The notes under the pieces are model-generated. The model had not been told where the DNA came from. It was given only the letters and a program-made list of their open reading frames with translations, and made no database searches. This document shows, piece after piece, positions 1-9,900 of a stretch of DNA of 46,308 bases; the stretch's first letter is position 1; each line of letters opens with the position of its first letter. The stretch covers positions 1-46,308 of the forward strand of contig NZ_JAHREP010000034.1 of assembly GCF_019084545.1 (NCBI RefSeq). The letters run 5' to 3'. Origin of the DNA: Marinobacterium ramblicola. Its GTDB lineage: Bacteria; Pseudomonadota; Gammaproteobacteria; Pseudomonadales; Balneatricaceae. Position numbers and translations under genes: made by a program.

Positions 1-444
1 GGCGCCGATGCCGGCACAGACGCCGAGCGGTTCGCGCCGGGTGTAAAAGAAGTTGCTGTTGCCCAGCTGCTGGTGTTTGCCGCCGAGCGAGGCAGCCAGC
101 CCGGCGTAGTACTCGATCACATCGGCGCCGGTAACAATGTCCACGCAGATCGCCTCCTGCAGCGGCTTGCCGGTGTCGAGCACCTCGATTTTGGCCAGCT
201 CGTCGTTGCGCTCACGCAGCAGCTGCACCGCGCGCAGCAGGATACGGCCACGTTCGGCCCCGCTCATGGCGCCCCAGATCGCCTGGCCCTCGGCGCAGGA
301 GGCGACGGCGGCATCCACATCGGCTTGGCTGGCCTGGTGCACCTCGGCCAGCACCTCACCGGTGGCCGGGTTGCGGGTGAGGAAGGTCTCGCCCGATGTG
401 GCGTTGCGGTACTGACCGTGAATGTAGAGCGCGTGCTGCTGCAT
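1..444 (-). CDS. betB: Betaine aldehyde dehydrogenase BetB, N-terminal part (cut by window edge)
   Basis: An open frame runs from the ATG at 444 leftwards off the window (148 codons visible). The translation begins [18 protein letters not shown] and contains [31 protein letters not shown] and [15 protein letters not shown], the N-terminal NAD-binding region of aldehyde dehydrogenases and very close to E. coli BetB as I remember it. The enzyme oxidises betaine aldehyde to glycine betaine with NAD(P)+ in the cytoplasm, the second step of choline oxidation. The catalytic Cys and Glu lie outside the window. It is the first gene of its transcript: no betI lies upstream, although a BetI-like operator does (507-527), and betA or betI may follow beyond the edge. 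Family assignment is firm; betaine aldehyde as substrate is supported by similarity and by the surrounding betaine genes. Confidence 0.9.
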   Translation of the reverse strand, partial: MQQHALYIHGQYRNATSGETFLTRNPATGEVLAEVHQASQADVDAAVASCAEGQAIWGAMSGAERGRILLRAVQLLRERNDELAKIEVLDTGKPLQEAICVDIVTGADVIEYYAGLAASLGGKHQQLGNSNFFYTRREPLGVCAGIGA

Positions 445-506
445 CGAAGTTATTCCTCAGTCTCTTGCCGGTATCTTATCCAGCCCGATCAGGCTGGAAT
501 ATTTTT

Positions 507-554
507 ATTGATTGATCGTTTAATTAAAAATAAAGCTTCTTTGATAAAAGTCAA
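507..554 (-). promoter_or_regulatory. betB promoter with BetI-type operator
   Basis: Reading on the minus strand, a -35 TTGACT (complement of 549-554) and a -10 TATTTT (527-532) are separated by 16 bp. Directly downstream lies ATTGATTGATCGTTTAATTA on the plus strand (507-526), which resembles the BetI operator of gammaproteobacteria as I recall it (core ATTGAACGTTCAAT): the 14-bp core at 511-524 is symmetric at 10 of 14 positions. The operator would cover the transcription start, consistent with repression relieved by choline. The leader to the ATG at 444 also contains a small hairpin, CCAGCC and GGCTGG, at 480-497. Confidence 0.65.
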
Positions 555-983
555 AAAATCGCAATATTTTTAAGTTGTTGAAAAATAAGGTCTTATAAAT
601 TCCGTGTCGTAAAATGGACAGTTTGTGGCGTATTCAGGCTTATGGATTGGCGCATGGAAAAGGCGTTTTACTTCTCTGGTAAACGCCCTGTCGCGCCGTT
701 AATGAACAGAGATTTTCGACTCCGCGCCAAAGCTGGGCATCGGTAATCCGTTGAATTACGGGGTGTCGGGGCGAGTCCGGAGCAGATCCAGAGCGGACAG
801 GCTGTATTTCGGTGCGCGGCGGTTTTTGCGTGATGGCGTGGCGATAGGGGCGACGAACGGATGCTAGATTTCCGCTTGAAAAATATTCAGCACAACTTAA
901 CAGGCTGCAAAATCGTCTCATGCAGGCGGGAAGTGGGGCCGCAGGAGGGGGAGGGCCTGCCCAAATAGAGCAGGCCCGAGGCG
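555..983. other. Non-coding stretch between betB promoter and dctP remnant
   Basis: About 430 bp with no convincing gene; a 161-codon minus-strand frame across it has no recognisable family and overlaps the dctP remnant. It holds a hairpin at 662-687 (GGCGTTTTAC and GTAAACGCC, loop TTCTCTG, one bulged base) and a GC-rich hairpin at 953-977 (GGGCCTGC and GCAGGCCC, 9-nt loop) just after the dctP remnant stop. The latter could terminate the Rieske/dctP transcript, but it is not followed by a U-tract on that strand. Nothing else is evident. Confidence 0.4.
953..977 (-). terminator. Hairpin after dctP remnant, possible terminator
   Basis: A perfect 8-bp GC-rich stem (GGGCCTGC with GCAGGCCC) and a 9-nt loop lie 7 bp beyond the stop of the dctP remnant. 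No T-run follows on the minus strand, so intrinsic termination would be weak. Confidence 0.35.
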
Positions 984-1640
984 TTAGCGTGCGGCGGTGT
1001 TGTTCTGTTTCGACTGATAGGCTTGTGCTTTTTCCCGGAAGGTTTTCAGCGCTTCCGCCGCGTTCACATTCAGATCGCTGACGCTGTCGATCCACTTTTT
1101 GTCCATGCCGGCAGTAAGTTTCCAATACTCCTTGGCTATGGGGGAGTCGTCACCGACCTGTTTGATCGCCACATGGTTTTGCTGGGCTGCGATGATGCCG
1201 TTATTGTCTGACTGATCCCAGGCCTTGCCGGCCAGCGCCGAGAGTCGGGCGCCGGATACGTCCATGATCGCCTGCCGATCCTTCGGGCTCAGCTTATCGA
1301 GGAACTCTTCATTGGCGATGATGGAAAAGCTGCCAAGATAGAGTCCGCCCGGCAACAATGTCAGGTTGGGAGCGACCTCTGCCAGACGAAAGTCCTTCTC
1401 ACTGGCTGCAGGCATGAATACGCCATCGACGATACCCTGCTGCATCAGTTCGTAGACCTTGGGCCCCGGTGCGGCCACGGGTGTCACGCCGAGACGTTCG
1501 CCAACCTCCTGCTGGATGCCGCCACCGAGGCGGATCTTCTTGCCCCGCAGGTCGGCGAGAGTGTTGATCTCCTGCTTGCTGAAGATCTGCCCCGGACCGT
1601 GGGTGAACAGTCCCATCAACGCGACACCGTCACCCGCAGG
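984..1640 (-). pseudogene. TRAP transporter solute-binding protein (DctP family), 5' truncated
   Basis: The frame encodes about 218 residues typical of the C-terminal two thirds of DctP-type periplasmic binding proteins: THGPGQIFS, then DLRGKKIRLGGG, then PGPKVYELMQQGIVDG, and a C-terminal helix-rich end. Family members are about 320-340 residues with a signal peptide; here the first 100-120 residues, including the signal sequence, are missing. DctP-like residues (KPAGDGVALMGLFTHGPG) begin exactly at the stop codon of the upstream Rieske gene at 1642, which suggests a deletion fused the two. The only internal starts (TTG 1619, ATG 1616) would give a cytoplasmic fragment. No DctQ or DctM membrane gene is nearby, so the remnant cannot form a transporter. 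Substrate unknown. Confidence 0.75.
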
Positions 1641-1641
1641 C

Positions 1642-2775
1642 TTATACCGGGGTCAACTGGGTTGGTGTGTTCTTCATCCCTGCAGTGGCTTCGCGTTCGG
1701 CAAGTTCCGCCTCTGCTCGGCGCTTCAGGTAGCGGCGCATGGCAACGCTGGCGGCATCGGCCTTGACCGAAATCTCGTAGTAGTCATCGCTGTCGCCATA
1801 CTCCTCGATCATCTCCGAAACAGCCTGGAGCCCGACCACATCCTCCTGGAATGCGGCCATTAATTGCTGATGCATGAAATCGGTGACCTCATCCTCCTCG
1901 AGGGCGAAGTTGCGGCCGTGTACGACAAAGTAGTGGGTCCTGTCGGCGGTGGCCGGTGTCGGAATGTGTGCAGTCTTGATCCGCTGGTCCGGCCGCTCGG
2001 ATTCGTCCAGCGAGATGTCGTAGAACTCGGCGTGCACGATATGCAGGGCAGGCGATACGAAGTCGGAGGTGGTGATCCGCGCAGCATCCTTGTCCTCCAG
2101 TCCGGTGGGCTTGGCCCAGACCGGTGGCAGGCGTGTGGGTACTACATAGCGCTTGAGCAGAAAACGGTCCTCGCTGATATCGGTATCAAAATTGGCGCGG
2201 GCATAATCCGGCGTACCGAAGGTGTTGGCGTGGAGGAAGCTCAGATGGGTCAGGTCGAGCAGATTTTCGTGCAGATAGACGTAGCTACACTTAAGATCCA
2301 TATAGTCCTCGGAGGTGACCCAACCCTCCTCCAGCATCGGCATGGCGGGGATCTTCTCGAGATCCGCCTGCTCCGCTTCGCCCATCCAGATCCAGATCAC
2401 CGGGCCCTGCTGATGTACGGGGTAACTGCGGATCGAGATACCGGAGCAGTTGCACTGGGAGGGCACTTCGACACACTCACCTTTTTCGTTATAGCGCAGG
2501 CCATGGTAGCCGCAGACCACGGTGTCGCCGTCCAAGGTGCTGCGTGACAGAGGAAAAGAGCGGTGGCCGCAACGGTTGTTCAACGCGACAGGCGTACCAT
2601 CCTCTTTGCGGAACAACAGTACTTGCTGGTCTAGGATGGTGCGGGACATAAGCTCCCGACTTACCTCGCGAGTCAAGGCGGCGACGTACCATTCGTTGTA
2701 GATAAAAGGGGTCTTGCGATCAGCCATCCGGCGGCATGCGACCTGTGCGGCGCGCTGTACTCGTGTCAGTGACAT
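1642..2775 (-). CDS. VanA-like Rieske oxygenase, alpha subunit
   Basis: Predicted 377-residue iron-sulfur oxygenase. The N-terminal Rieske domain has the ligand pairs CGHRSFPLS and CGYHGLRY (roughly residues 80-105); the rest matches the catalytic domain of the single-component vanillate demethylase/phthalate-type group, with ENLLDLTHLSFLH carrying mononuclear-iron ligands. It is not the GbcA-type betaine oxygenase, whose sequence is quite different. Such enzymes demethylate or hydroxylate small, often aromatic, substrates with electrons from a reductase not seen here. The start at 2775 is preferred because GGAGAG lies 4 nt upstream; an internal ATG at 2726 (MADRKTPF) is possible. It is divergent from the LuxR-type gene at 2960 and shares an 18-bp palindrome with it. 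The C-terminus may be altered by the deletion that removed the start of dctP. Substrate unknown. Confidence 0.75.
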   Translation of the reverse strand: MSLTRVQRAAQVACRRMADRKTPFIYNEWYVAALTREVSRELMSRTILDQQVLLFRKEDGTPVALNNRCGHRSFPLSRSTLDGDTVVCGYHGLRYNEKGECVEVPSQCNCSGISIRSYPVHQQGPVIWIWMGEAEQADLEKIPAMPMLEEGWVTSEDYMDLKCSYVYLHENLLDLTHLSFLHANTFGTPDYARANFDTDISEDRFLLKRYVVPTRLPPVWAKPTGLEDKDAARITTSDFVSPALHIVHAEFYDISLDESERPDQRIKTAHIPTPATADRTHYFVVHGRNFALEEDEVTDFMHQQLMAAFQEDVVGLQAVSEMIEEYGDSDDYYEISVKADAASVAMRRYLKRRAEAELAEREATAGMKNTPTQLTPV

Positions 2776-2842
2776 GGGGCTCTCCGGTTTGTAGTTGTAT
2801 TCAAGCCTGTGTCTACGGTAAACCAGCGCTGAATGGCCGGAA

Positions 2843-2860
2843 CTCACAATATCTTGTGAG
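2843..2860. promoter_or_regulatory. 18-bp palindrome between Rieske gene and LuxR-type regulator
   Basis: CTCACAA-TATC-TTGTGAG is a perfect 7-bp inverted repeat with a 4-nt spacer, placed in the 184-bp divergent intergenic region, 68 bp upstream of the Rieske start and 100 bp upstream of the regulator. Its size suits a dimeric LuxR-type DNA-binding domain, so it is the best candidate operator for the adjacent regulator. Confidence 0.55.
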
Positions 2861-2959
2861 GCTCGATATCGACGCCATAGGCGTGTAATACTGTCAGGAC
2901 GAATGAACGCCCGAGCGCCACGGGTGGATAACAATAAAAAGCGCCGATGAGGCCTGAAG

Positions 2960-3736
2960 ATGAACCCAACGCTTGAACAGTGGCCGCTGGCGACGCTGAT
3001 ATCCAGTGTCGGACAGCGCCGGTTTGACCGGGTACTGGCCGACACCATGCACAGGCTGACAGGTGCCGATCACTGCGTACTGGTGTCCTATCCTGCTTAT
3101 TTGAAACACCCCTTTACGCTGTTTTCTGCCGGGTCCATACGCGAGCCATTGGCCCAGGAGTGTCGTCGCCTGTATGACGAGGTGTTCTACGTACGTGACC
3201 CTAACCTGGCGTTGATGACCGCAGGCGATAGAAAAGGCGAACCCAGGATCAGGCAGGTGCAGGTCGATGAACTCGACGATCAGGAGTATCGCCACCAGCT
3301 GATGGAGCGCTGTGACATTCGTGAAAAGATCGCCTTTATCGGGCAGAGCAACGGCCAGCCCTTCTGCCTGAACCTGTATCGAGTGAATAAAGCAACACGT
3401 CGCAATCTGGACAGTGCTCCCCTGGTGGAGGGCGGTGCGGTGCTGGCGTCGATACTGGAGCGACATATCGCATTTGCCGGCCAGCAGCAGATTCGCTTCG
3501 ATCTGCCCTGGGTGATGTCGCGTTTGCAGGGGGCCTGTGGCGATCTGTTGACCGCGCGCGAGATCGATGTCGGTGCGAGGATCGTGCTTGGGTACAACTC
3601 CGAGGCGATTGCGCTTGACCTGGATATCAGCGTCAACACCGTATTGACGCACCGGCGTCATCTGTACGAAAAGGTCGGCATCGGTACCCAGAACCAGCTG
3701 TTTGCACTGGTGGTGGAGGGGCGGTTGCCCTTCTGA
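2960..3736 (+). CDS. LuxR-family HTH transcriptional regulator
   Basis: Predicted 258-residue regulator. The last 60 residues form a GerE/LuxR helix-turn-helix (LTAREIDVGARIVLGYNS, then EAIALDLDISVNTVLTHRRH, with YEKVGIGTQNQLFALV at the end). The N-terminal 190 residues look like a sensory domain of the autoinducer-binding/GAF type but lack features that would let me name a ligand. There is no receiver domain. Because it is divergent from the Rieske oxygenase and dctP remnant, it probably controls uptake and oxidation of the substrate of that system. A GAGG about 8 nt upstream supports the ATG at 2960. Confidence 0.75.
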   Translation: MNPTLEQWPLATLISSVGQRRFDRVLADTMHRLTGADHCVLVSYPAYLKHPFTLFSAGSIREPLAQECRRLYDEVFYVRDPNLALMTAGDRKGEPRIRQVQVDELDDQEYRHQLMERCDIREKIAFIGQSNGQPFCLNLYRVNKATRRNLDSAPLVEGGAVLASILERHIAFAGQQQIRFDLPWVMSRLQGACGDLLTAREIDVGARIVLGYNSEAIALDLDISVNTVLTHRRHLYEKVGIGTQNQLFALVVEGRLPF

Positions 3737-4096
3737 GCCTGCACTGCCCAACTCTCCAGGTTAACCCTGTTTCGGATCCGGGAGCGCCGCGCCAAGGGCG
3801 TCGCGATCCGATAACGTCTGCACCTTCTCTCTGGATAGCCTCCCGTCGGTAAACGCGAACCAAGCTCGCGTCAGCGCTGGCGAATCGGTAAATGACAGAG
3901 TTTTTTCACTGTGTCGCAAATCGACATTGCCGAGGCGTTACGGAACATCATGTTCCCCAACGCTCTGGATACCATCCTCTCAAAGCCAGCCAGTCTGGTC
4001 TTAAGCTATTTGGTCAAACCGGTGTACCCAACACGTTCTTGCTTCACCTGGTACTAGCAAACGGCGTAATCAGGTTAAGCATTGGAGGAGAAAAAG
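3737..4096. promoter_or_regulatory. Leader/regulatory region of the glyA-sox operon
   Basis: A 360-bp stretch without a gene, presumably holding the promoter for glyA-soxBDAG-purU. Two features stand out. First, TGTCGCAAATC at 3912-3922 resembles elements upstream of the BCCT and dipeptidase genes and may be a GbdR-class half-site. Second, a 29-bp dyad at 3935-3963 has arms GCGTT and GGAACAT mirrored by ATGTTCC and AACGC around C3949. I looked for a glycine riboswitch and found none. The ribosome binding site GGAGGAG at 4084-4090 precedes glyA. Confidence 0.5.
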
Positions 4097-5362
4097 ATGT
4101 TTGCAAAGAGTGATGATATTCAGGGCTTCGATAACGAACTCTGGGACGCGATCCAGCACGAAGCGGTGCGTCAGGAGGAGCATATCGAGCTTATCGCCTC
4201 CGAGAACTACACCAGCCCGCGCGTGATGCAGGCGCAGGGTACCGTGCTGACCAACAAATACGCCGAAGGCTACCCGGCCAAGCGCTACTATGGCGGTTGT
4301 GAGTATGTCGACGTGGTAGAAGCGCTGGCGATCGAGCGCGCCTGCAAGCTGTTCGGTGCCGATTACGCCAACGTACAGCCGCACTCCGGCTCCCAGGCTA
4401 ACGCCGCTGTTTACATGGCACTGTGCCAGCCGGGCGATACCGTACTGGGCATGAGCCTGGCGCACGGTGGTCACTTGACCCACGGTGCGCACGTTAACTT
4501 CTCCGGCAAGATCTACAACGCGGTTCAGTACGGTCTGAACGAAGCGACCGGCGAGATCGATTACGACCAGGTCGAGGCGCTGGCACTGGAGCACAAGCCG
4601 AAGATGATCGTGGCGGGCTTCTCTGCCTACTCCCGTATCGTCGACTGGGCTCGCTTCCGCGAGATCGCGGACAAGGTCGGTGCCTACCTGTTTGTCGACA
4701 TGGCGCACGTTGCCGGTCTGGTTGCCGCTGGTCTGTACCCGAACCCGCTGCCCTTCGCCGATGTCGTTACCACCACGACTCACAAGACTCTGCGCGGTCC
4801 GCGTGGCGGCCTGATCCTGGCAAAGTCAAATCCGGAGCTGGAGAAGAAGCTGAACGCCGCGGTATTCCCGGGCGGTCAGGGTGGCCCGCTGATGCACGTT
4901 ATTGCAGCCAAGGCTGTCGCATTCAAGGAAGCACTGGACCCCGCCTTCACTGAGTACCAGACTCAGGTAGTGAAAAACGCCAAGGCGATGGCTGAAGTGT
5001 TCATCGAGCGCGGCTTTGATGTTGTGTCCGGCGGCACCGATAACCACCTGTTCCTGCTCAGCCTGATCAAGCAGGGGTTGACCGGCAAGGCGGCTGATGC
5101 AGCGCTGGGTCGTGCCAATATCACCGTGAACAAGAACGCCGTGCCGAACGACCCGCAGTCTCCGTTCGTGACCTCTGGTCTGCGTATCGGTTCTCCGGTT
5201 GTGACCACCCGCGGCTTCAAGGAAGAGCAGTGCCGTACACTGGCTGGCTGGATCGCCGACCTCCTCGACGTACTGAACGACGAAGAGAAGCTGGAAGCGA
5301 AGATCATCGAAGTGAAAGAGCAGGTTAAGGCGCTGTGCGCTGATTTCCCGGTCTACCGTTGA
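4097..5362 (+). CDS. glyA: Serine hydroxymethyltransferase
   Basis: The 421-residue product is a full-length PLP enzyme of the GlyA family. It contains [28 protein letters not shown] and, around residue 230, [14 protein letters not shown] with the Lys that binds pyridoxal phosphate. It interconverts glycine plus 5,10-methylene-THF with serine plus THF in the cytoplasm. Here it is the first gene of a sarcosine operon, so its job is probably to condense the glycine and the methylene-THF both made by sarcosine oxidase into serine, which the dehydratase at 24241 can deaminate. The ATG at 4097 is chosen over an upstream TTG because GGAGG at 4084-4088 is correctly spaced. soxB starts 54 bp downstream. 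Confidence 0.96.
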   Translation: MFAKSDDIQGFDNELWDAIQHEAVRQEEHIELIASENYTSPRVMQAQGTVLTNKYAEGYPAKRYYGGCEYVDVVEALAIERACKLFGADYANVQPHSGSQANAAVYMALCQPGDTVLGMSLAHGGHLTHGAHVNFSGKIYNAVQYGLNEATGEIDYDQVEALALEHKPKMIVAGFSAYSRIVDWARFREIADKVGAYLFVDMAHVAGLVAAGLYPNPLPFADVVTTTTHKTLRGPRGGLILAKSNPELEKKLNAAVFPGGQGGPLMHVIAAKAVAFKEALDPAFTEYQTQVVKNAKAMAEVFIERGFDVVSGGTDNHLFLLSLIKQGLTGKAADAALGRANITVNKNAVPNDPQSPFVTSGLRIGSPVVTTRGFKEEQCRTLAGWIADLLDVLNDEEKLEAKIIEVKEQVKALCADFPVYR

Positions 5363-5416
5363 TCTGATTGGTTATTTCGAAAACCCGCGTAAGCGGCTAT
5401 CAGTGGAGCTGACGTT

Positions 5417-6670
5417 ATGCAGCGTTATTCCGGATTTGGACTGTTCAAGCACAGTCTGAGCTATCACGAAAACTGGCAGCGGGCGTGGCGCAACCCGACG
5501 CCGAAGAAAAAGTATGACGTCATCATCGTTGGTGGTGGTGGGCACGGTCTGGCGACCGCCTACTACCTGGCCAAAGAGCACGGCATCACCAACGTGGCAG
5601 TGATCGAAAAGGGTTACCTGGGCGGCGGTAATACCGCCCGTAACACCACGATCGTGCGCTCCAACTACCTTTGGGACGAAGCGGCTCACCTGTACGAACA
5701 CGCGATGAAGCTGTGGGAAGGTCTCTCACAGGACCTGAACTACAACGTCATGTTCTCTCAGCGCGGCGTACTCAACCTGGGTCACACGCTGCAGGATATG
5801 CGCGACATCCAGCGCCGTGTTAACGCCAACCGCCTGAACGGTATCGACGGTGAAGTTCTGGACACCAAGGGTGTTCAGGAGATCGTGCCGCACATGGATT
5901 GCTCCGCCAACCGTCGCTACCCGGTACTGGGTGCGTCCTGGCAGCCGCGTGCGGGTGTCGCCCGTCACGATGCGGTGGCCTGGGGCTTCGCCCGTGGCGC
6001 CGACAGCTACGGCGTCGATCTGATCCAGCAGTGTGAAGTCACCGGTATGGTGATCGAAGATGGTGCCATCGTCGGGGTCGAGACCAACCGTCACGGCAAG
6101 ATCATGGCCGATCGCGTGGGCTGCGTTACCGCCGGTAACTCCGGTGTGATGGCGAAGATGGCCGGTTTCGAACTGCCGCTGGAATCTCACCCGCTGCAGG
6201 CGCTGGTCTCCGAGCCGATCAAGCCGATCCTGGATACCGTGGTGATGTCCAACCACGTACACGGCTACGTCAGCCAGTCCGACAAGGGCGACCTGGTGAT
6301 CGGTGCCGGTATCGATGGCTACACCGGTTACGGTCAGCGCGGTTCCTACCCGACTATTGAGCACACCCTGCAGGCGATCGTCGAGCTGTTCCCGATCTTC
6401 AGTCGCGTACGCATGAACCGTCAGTGGGGCGGTATCGTCGATACCTGTCCGGATGCCTGTCCGATCATCTCCGACACCCCGGTTGAGAACCTGTTCTTCA
6501 ACTGCGGTTGGGGTACCGGCGGCTTCAAGGCCACCCCGGGATCCGGCAACGTCTTCGCCGCGACGCTGGCGAAGGGCGAAGCCCACCCGCTGGCCAAGCC
6601 GTTCTCCATGTTCCGTTTCCACAACGGCGCACTGATCGACGAACACGGCGCCGCTGGCGTTGCTCACTGA
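5417..6670 (+). CDS. soxB: Sarcosine oxidase subunit beta
   Basis: This 417-residue flavoprotein matches SoxB of heterotetrameric sarcosine oxidase in length and sequence. A dinucleotide-binding loop ([17 protein letters not shown]) lies near residue 35, and ARHDAVAW near residue 180 carries the His expected to bind FMN covalently at the beta/alpha interface. The beta subunit oxidises sarcosine to the imine and passes electrons to oxygen; the methyl carbon becomes 5,10-methylene-THF on the alpha subunit, or formaldehyde without folate. It sits between glyA and soxD with a 54-bp gap before and 11 bp after, a standard gammaproteobacterial sox operon. Confidence 0.96.
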   Translation: MQRYSGFGLFKHSLSYHENWQRAWRNPTPKKKYDVIIVGGGGHGLATAYYLAKEHGITNVAVIEKGYLGGGNTARNTTIVRSNYLWDEAAHLYEHAMKLWEGLSQDLNYNVMFSQRGVLNLGHTLQDMRDIQRRVNANRLNGIDGEVLDTKGVQEIVPHMDCSANRRYPVLGASWQPRAGVARHDAVAWGFARGADSYGVDLIQQCEVTGMVIEDGAIVGVETNRHGKIMADRVGCVTAGNSGVMAKMAGFELPLESHPLQALVSEPIKPILDTVVMSNHVHGYVSQSDKGDLVIGAGIDGYTGYGQRGSYPTIEHTLQAIVELFPIFSRVRMNRQWGGIVDTCPDACPIISDTPVENLFFNCGWGTGGFKATPGSGNVFAATLAKGEAHPLAKPFSMFRFHNGALIDEHGAAGVAH

Positions 6671-6681
6671 GGACTTACGAA

Positions 6682-6969
6682 ATGCTGCATATCTACTGTC
6701 CGCACTGCCGCGAGCACCGCGAAGAGGAAGAGTTTCACGTCAAGGGCCAGGCGCATATCGCCCGTCCGCTTGATCCGGATAGCTGCACCGACAAGGAGTG
6801 GGGTGAATACCTCTTCTTCCGCAAGAACCCGCGCGGTCTGCATCACGAGATCTGGTACCACACCACCGGCTGTCGCAAGTTCTTCAACGTGACACGCGAC
6901 ACGGTCAGCTACGAGATCAAAGAGGTCTACAAGATCGGTGAACAACCTCAAGTGGTTGCCAAGGGTTAA
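6682..6969 (+). CDS. soxD: Sarcosine oxidase subunit delta
   Basis: A 95-residue protein beginning MLHIYCPHCREHREEEEF. The zinc site of SoxD is visible as Cys6, Cys9, His60 and Cys64 (CPHC and HTTGC). The family is always about 90-110 residues and serves a structural role in the alpha-beta-gamma-delta complex. The start at 6682 lies 11 bp after soxB and gives the family N-terminus; soxA begins 12 bp downstream. Confidence 0.95.
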   Translation: MLHIYCPHCREHREEEEFHVKGQAHIARPLDPDSCTDKEWGEYLFFRKNPRGLHHEIWYHTTGCRKFFNVTRDTVSYEIKEVYKIGEQPQVVAKG

Positions 6970-6981
6970 GGAGCGGAACAA

Positions 6982-9900
6982 ATGAGCCAGAAAAACCGCC
7001 TCCAGTCCGGAGGCCGCATCGACCGTTCCAAGGCGTTGTCCTTTAGTTACAACGGTCGCCAGTATCAGGGTTACCAGGGTGATACCGTCGCCTCTGCGCT
7101 GTTGGCCAACGGTGTCGACATCATTGGTCGTAGCTTCAAGTACAGCCGTCCGCGCGGTATCGTCACCGCCGGTGCCGATGAGCCGAACGCTATCCTGCAG
7201 ATGGGCGCTACCGAAGCCACTCAGGTGCCGAACGTACGTGCCACCCAGCAGGAACTGTTCAACGGCTTGGTGTGCAGTGCCACCAACGGTTGGCCGAATG
7301 CCGATTCCGACATGATGTCGATCCTCGGCAAGGTCGGCGGCAAGATGATGCCTCCGGGCTTCTACTACAAGACCTTCATGTTCCCGCAGTCGATGTGGGA
7401 AACCTACGAGAAGGTTATCCGTAAGGCTGCCGGTTTCGGTCGTTCTCCGCTGGAGAACGATCCGGACGAATACGATCACGTTAACCAGCACTGCGATCTT
7501 ATGGTCGTGGGCGCAGGTCCTGCCGGTCTGATGGCGGCGCTGACCGCTGCGCGCAGCGGTGCACGCGTGATCATCGCCGATGAGCAGAACGAGTTCGGCG
7601 GTCACCTGCTCTCCAGCCGTGAGCGCATCGGCGGCAAGTCGGCTGCCGACTGGGTCGCCGAGATCGTCGAGGAGTTGGCGAGCTTCCCGGATGTGATGAT
7701 GCTGCCGCGCTCTACCGTGAACGGCTATCACGATCATAACTTCCTGACCATCCATGAGCGTCGTACCGACCACATCGCCGACAAGGCGCCGACCGGTCAG
7801 GTTCGTCAGCGAATGCACCGTGTCCGCGCCCATTGGGTGGTACTGGCCACCGGCGCCCAGGAGCGTCCGCTGGTATACGGCCACAATGACGTGCCGGGCT
7901 GCATGGTTGCATCCGCCGTGTCCACCTATATCAACCGCTATGGTGTGGTACCGGGCAAGCAGTTGGTACTGATGACGACCAACGACGGTGCTTACCAGAC
8001 CGCTCTGGACTGGGCCGATGCCGGCCGTGAAGTGGTCGCCGTGGTCGATACCCGTGCTAATCCGCAGGGCGAACTGATCGAAGCGGTGCGCAAGCGCGGC
8101 ATCAAGGTGATCACCGGTAGCGCCGTGATCGAGGTCAGCGGCAAGAAGCGTGTCAGCGGTGTGACCATTGCCAACATCGATGCCAAGGGCGAGAAGGTTA
8201 CCGGAAAGGCTCACTCGCTGATGAGCTGCGATACCGTCGCCAGCTCCGGTGGCTGGAGCCCGGTTGTGCACCTGTCCTGCCACACCGGCAGCCGTCCGCA
8301 GTGGAACGACGAGATCATCGGCTTCGTGCCGGGCCCGACCGTGCAGAAACAGCTGATCGCCGGCGGCATCAACGGTACCTACGCGCTGGACAAGGTTCTG
8401 GCAGAGGGTGTCAAGGCGGGTCAGGAAGCGGCCACTCGTCTGGGGCTGACCGCGGCCGACACCCAACTGCCCAACGTGCGCAGTGTACGTGAAGGCAAGG
8501 CGATGGCACTGTTCCATGTACCGCACAGCAAGCCGACCTCGCGTGCGCCGAAGCAGTTCGTCGACTACCAGAACGACGTGACCGCCGCCGGTATCGAGCT
8601 GGCGACCCGCGAAGGCTTCGAGTCGATCGAGCACGTCAAGCGTTACACCGCCATGGGCTTCGGTACCGACCAGGGTAAACTGGGTAACATCAACGGTATG
8701 GCGATCACCGCCAAGATCCTGGGCAAGTCGATTCCGGAAACCGGTACCACCGTGTTCCGTCCGAACTACACCCCGATCACCTTCGGTGCCATTGCCGGCC
8801 GCAACTGCGACGAGCTGTTCGATCCCAAGCGCTTCTCCGCCATGCACAAGTGGCATGTCGAGAACGGCGCCAAGTTCGAGGACGTGGGCCAGTGGAAGCG
8901 TCCCTGGTACTTCCCGAAAGCGGGCGAGACCATGCAGCAGGCACTGGATCGCGAGTGCAAGGCGACCCGTGAAAGCGTCGGTATCCTCGATGCCTCCACG
9001 CTGGGTAAGATCGACATTCAGGGTAAGGATGCTCGCGAGTTCCTGTCCCGTGTCTACACTAACGCTTGGGCCAAGCTCGGCGTTGGCAAGTGCCGCTACG
9101 GCCTGATGTGTAAAGAAGACGGTATGGTGTTCGACGACGGTGTGACCTCATGCCTGGGCGAAAACCACTTCCTGATGACCACGACCACCGGTGGTGCTGC
9201 GGGCGTACTGGAATGGCTGGAGCTCTACCACCAGACCGAGTGGCCGGAGCTGGAAGTGTTCTTTACCAGCGTTACCGATCACTGGGCGACGATGACCATC
9301 TCCGGCCCCAACAGCCGCAAGCTGCTGGCCGAGCTGACCGATATCGACCTGGACAAGGATGGGTTCAAGTTCATGGACTGGCGTGCAGGCACAGTGGCGG
9401 GCGTACCGGCGCGTGTGTTCCGTATCTCCTTCACCGGTGAGCTGTCGTTCGAGATCAACGTTCAGGCCAACTACGGCCTCTACGTCTGGGAGAAGCTGTT
9501 CGAGCATGGCGCCAAGTACAACCTGACACCGTACGGTACCGAGACCATGCACATCCTGCGTGCAGAGAAGGGTTTCATCATCGCCGGTCAGGACACCGAC
9601 GGTTCCGTGCATCCGTTCGATCTCGGTATGGGCTGGTGTGTTGGCAACAACAAGCCGTTCAGCTACATCGGTAAGCGCGGTATGGCACGTGAAGATTGCG
9701 TACGTCCAAACCGCAAGCAGCTGGTAGGCCTGAAGACCAAGGATCCGAAGGTGGTTCTGCCGGAGGGCGCCCAGGCGGTGGCCAATCCGAAGCAGGCGAT
9801 CCCGATGGATATGCTCGGTCACGTCACCTCCAGCTACTGGAGTGCCAACCTGGGTCGCAGCATCGCGATGGGCTTCGTCAAGGGCGGCCTGGAGCGTATG

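Noticed and set aside
640-1125. 161-codon minus-strand frame in the betB/dctP gap
   Set aside because: No recognisable domain; it overlaps the dctP remnant in another frame and has no ribosome binding site.
1642-2775. GbcA-type betaine monooxygenase
   Set aside because: The protein has a VanA/phthalate-type sequence; the characteristic GbcA segments are absent.
3737-4096. Glycine riboswitch before glyA
   Set aside because: None of the conserved riboswitch core segments could be found; the conspicuous dyad has a different form.
6664-8856. 730-codon open frame on the minus strand across soxD-soxA
   Set aside because: It is antisense to clearly coding sox genes with GC-skewed codons; long antisense frames are common here and the translation matches no family.
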